Shown here in pieces: positions 5,420 to 5,896 of a stretch of DNA of 5,896 bases. The DNA comes from Phycisphaeraceae bacterium (GTDB lineage Bacteria > Planctomycetota > Phycisphaerae > Phycisphaerales > Phycisphaeraceae). Location: contig JAJDCT010000425.1 in the NCBI GenBank assembly GCA_029260695.1, positions 1-5,896 of the forward strand, written 5' to 3'. The first letter of the stretch is position 1. Each line of letters opens with the position of its first letter. The notes below the pieces were generated by a model that did not search any database, was not told the DNA's origin, and was given only the letters and a program-made list of their open reading frames with translations. The translations under genes and the position numbers were made by a program.

Positions 5420-5896
5420 TCAAGCCGGGTTCGCGAAGTTTTCGACTTTGGTCTTGCGGTCGATCCGCCGCATCAGCCCGGACAATACCTTGCCGGGGGC
5501 AAGCTCGATCAGCCGCATGCCGGGGCCCGGCGGGTTTTCAAGGACATACTGCATCGACTGGGACCAGCGGACGGGTTGGGTGAGCTGGTCGACCAGGCGC
5601 TGCTTGATAGAGGCGACATTGTTTTCGTGTGGTTCGGCGGTGACATTGGACATCACCGGGACGGCCGGCGTGTTCCAGTCGGTTTTTTCCAATGCCTCGG
5701 CCAGGCGGTCGGCGGCGGGCCGCATCAACGGCGAGTGGAACGCGCCGGCGACGGTGAGTTGTGTCGAACGCAGCCCCATCTTGTCGGCGACGGCTTCGGC
5801 ACGCTCGCAGGCCTTGAGTGACCCGCTTATGACGACCTGCCCTGGGCAGTTGAAGTTTGCGGGGACCAGCACCTCTTCGCCCTGGTTTTCCAGGTC
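5420..5896 (-). CDS. fabD: Malonyl-CoA:ACP transacylase (FabD), C-terminal 158 residues; 5' end lies beyond the right edge
   Basis: Transfers malonyl from CoA to the phosphopantetheine arm of ACP, providing the two-carbon donor for FabF. Visible in the fragment: PANFNCPGQVVISG (fragment residues 12-25), the active-site histidine H54 in GAFHSPLM (codon 5735-5737), PVMSNVTA, the QLTQPVRW segment, and the C-terminal ELAPGKVLSGLMRRI. These correspond to the ferredoxin-like insert and the second half of the alpha/beta hydrolase-like core. The nucleophile serine motif (GHSLG) and the start codon are upstream of the window. The frame is open to the right edge (its first visible codons read DLENQGEE), so the GTG at 5870-5872 is an internal valine, not a start. 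About half of the usual 300-310 residues are present. It is the first gene seen in the fabD-fabG-acpP-fabF order; fabH would be expected further upstream but cannot be seen. Confidence 0.95.
   Translation of the reverse strand, partial: DLENQGEEVLVPANFNCPGQVVISGSLKACERAEAVADKMGLRSTQLTVAGAFHSPLMRPAADRLAEALEKTDWNTPAVPVMSNVTAEPHENNVASIKQRLVDQLTQPVRWSQSMQYVLENPPGPGMRLIELAPGKVLSGLMRRIDRKTKVENFANPA

Noticed and set aside
5870..5872. GTG as a possible start of the fabD frame
   Set aside because: The frame stays open to the right edge, and the family alignment places this position in the middle of FabD, so it is an internal codon.

Overview
The window is a compact run of six genes, all on the minus strand, in GC-rich DNA. 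Read in the direction of transcription (right to left) they are fabD (3' part only), fabG, acpP, fabF, yidC and mnmE (5' part only). All are recognisable housekeeping genes. I see no mobile element, CRISPR array, tRNA or rRNA, and no stretch over 150 bases without a gene.

Right half (about 2956-5896): a type II fatty-acid synthesis cluster in the classical bacterial order fabD-fabG-acpP-fabF. FabD loads malonate onto the acyl carrier protein AcpP, FabF condenses malonyl-ACP with the growing acyl-ACP, and FabG reduces the resulting 3-ketoacyl-ACP. The catalytic residues of FabG and FabF and the phosphopantetheine serine of AcpP are all present; the visible half of FabD carries its active-site histidine. 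acpP has its own good sigma70-like promoter (TTGGCA-17-TATAGT) and the best ribosome binding site in the window. A small hairpin overlaps its stop codon. Together these suggest that acpP is made in excess over its neighbours.

Left half (1-2812): yidC, a membrane-protein insertase of the Gram-negative type (N-terminal membrane anchor plus large periplasmic domain), followed by the start of mnmE, a tRNA-modifying GTPase. In many bacteria yidC and mnmE lie together near the replication origin with rpmH, rnpA and jag. Here jag is absent between them, and fabF rather than rnpA lies upstream of yidC.

Organism: a diderm bacterium with high GC. The unusual MnmE N-terminal loop, the expanded YidC with a basic C-terminal tail, and the gene arrangement would fit Planctomycetota (perhaps Phycisphaerae). 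This is an impression from sequence style, not a demonstrated placement. I did not find a previously undescribed system; the observations below are modest features of otherwise ordinary genes.
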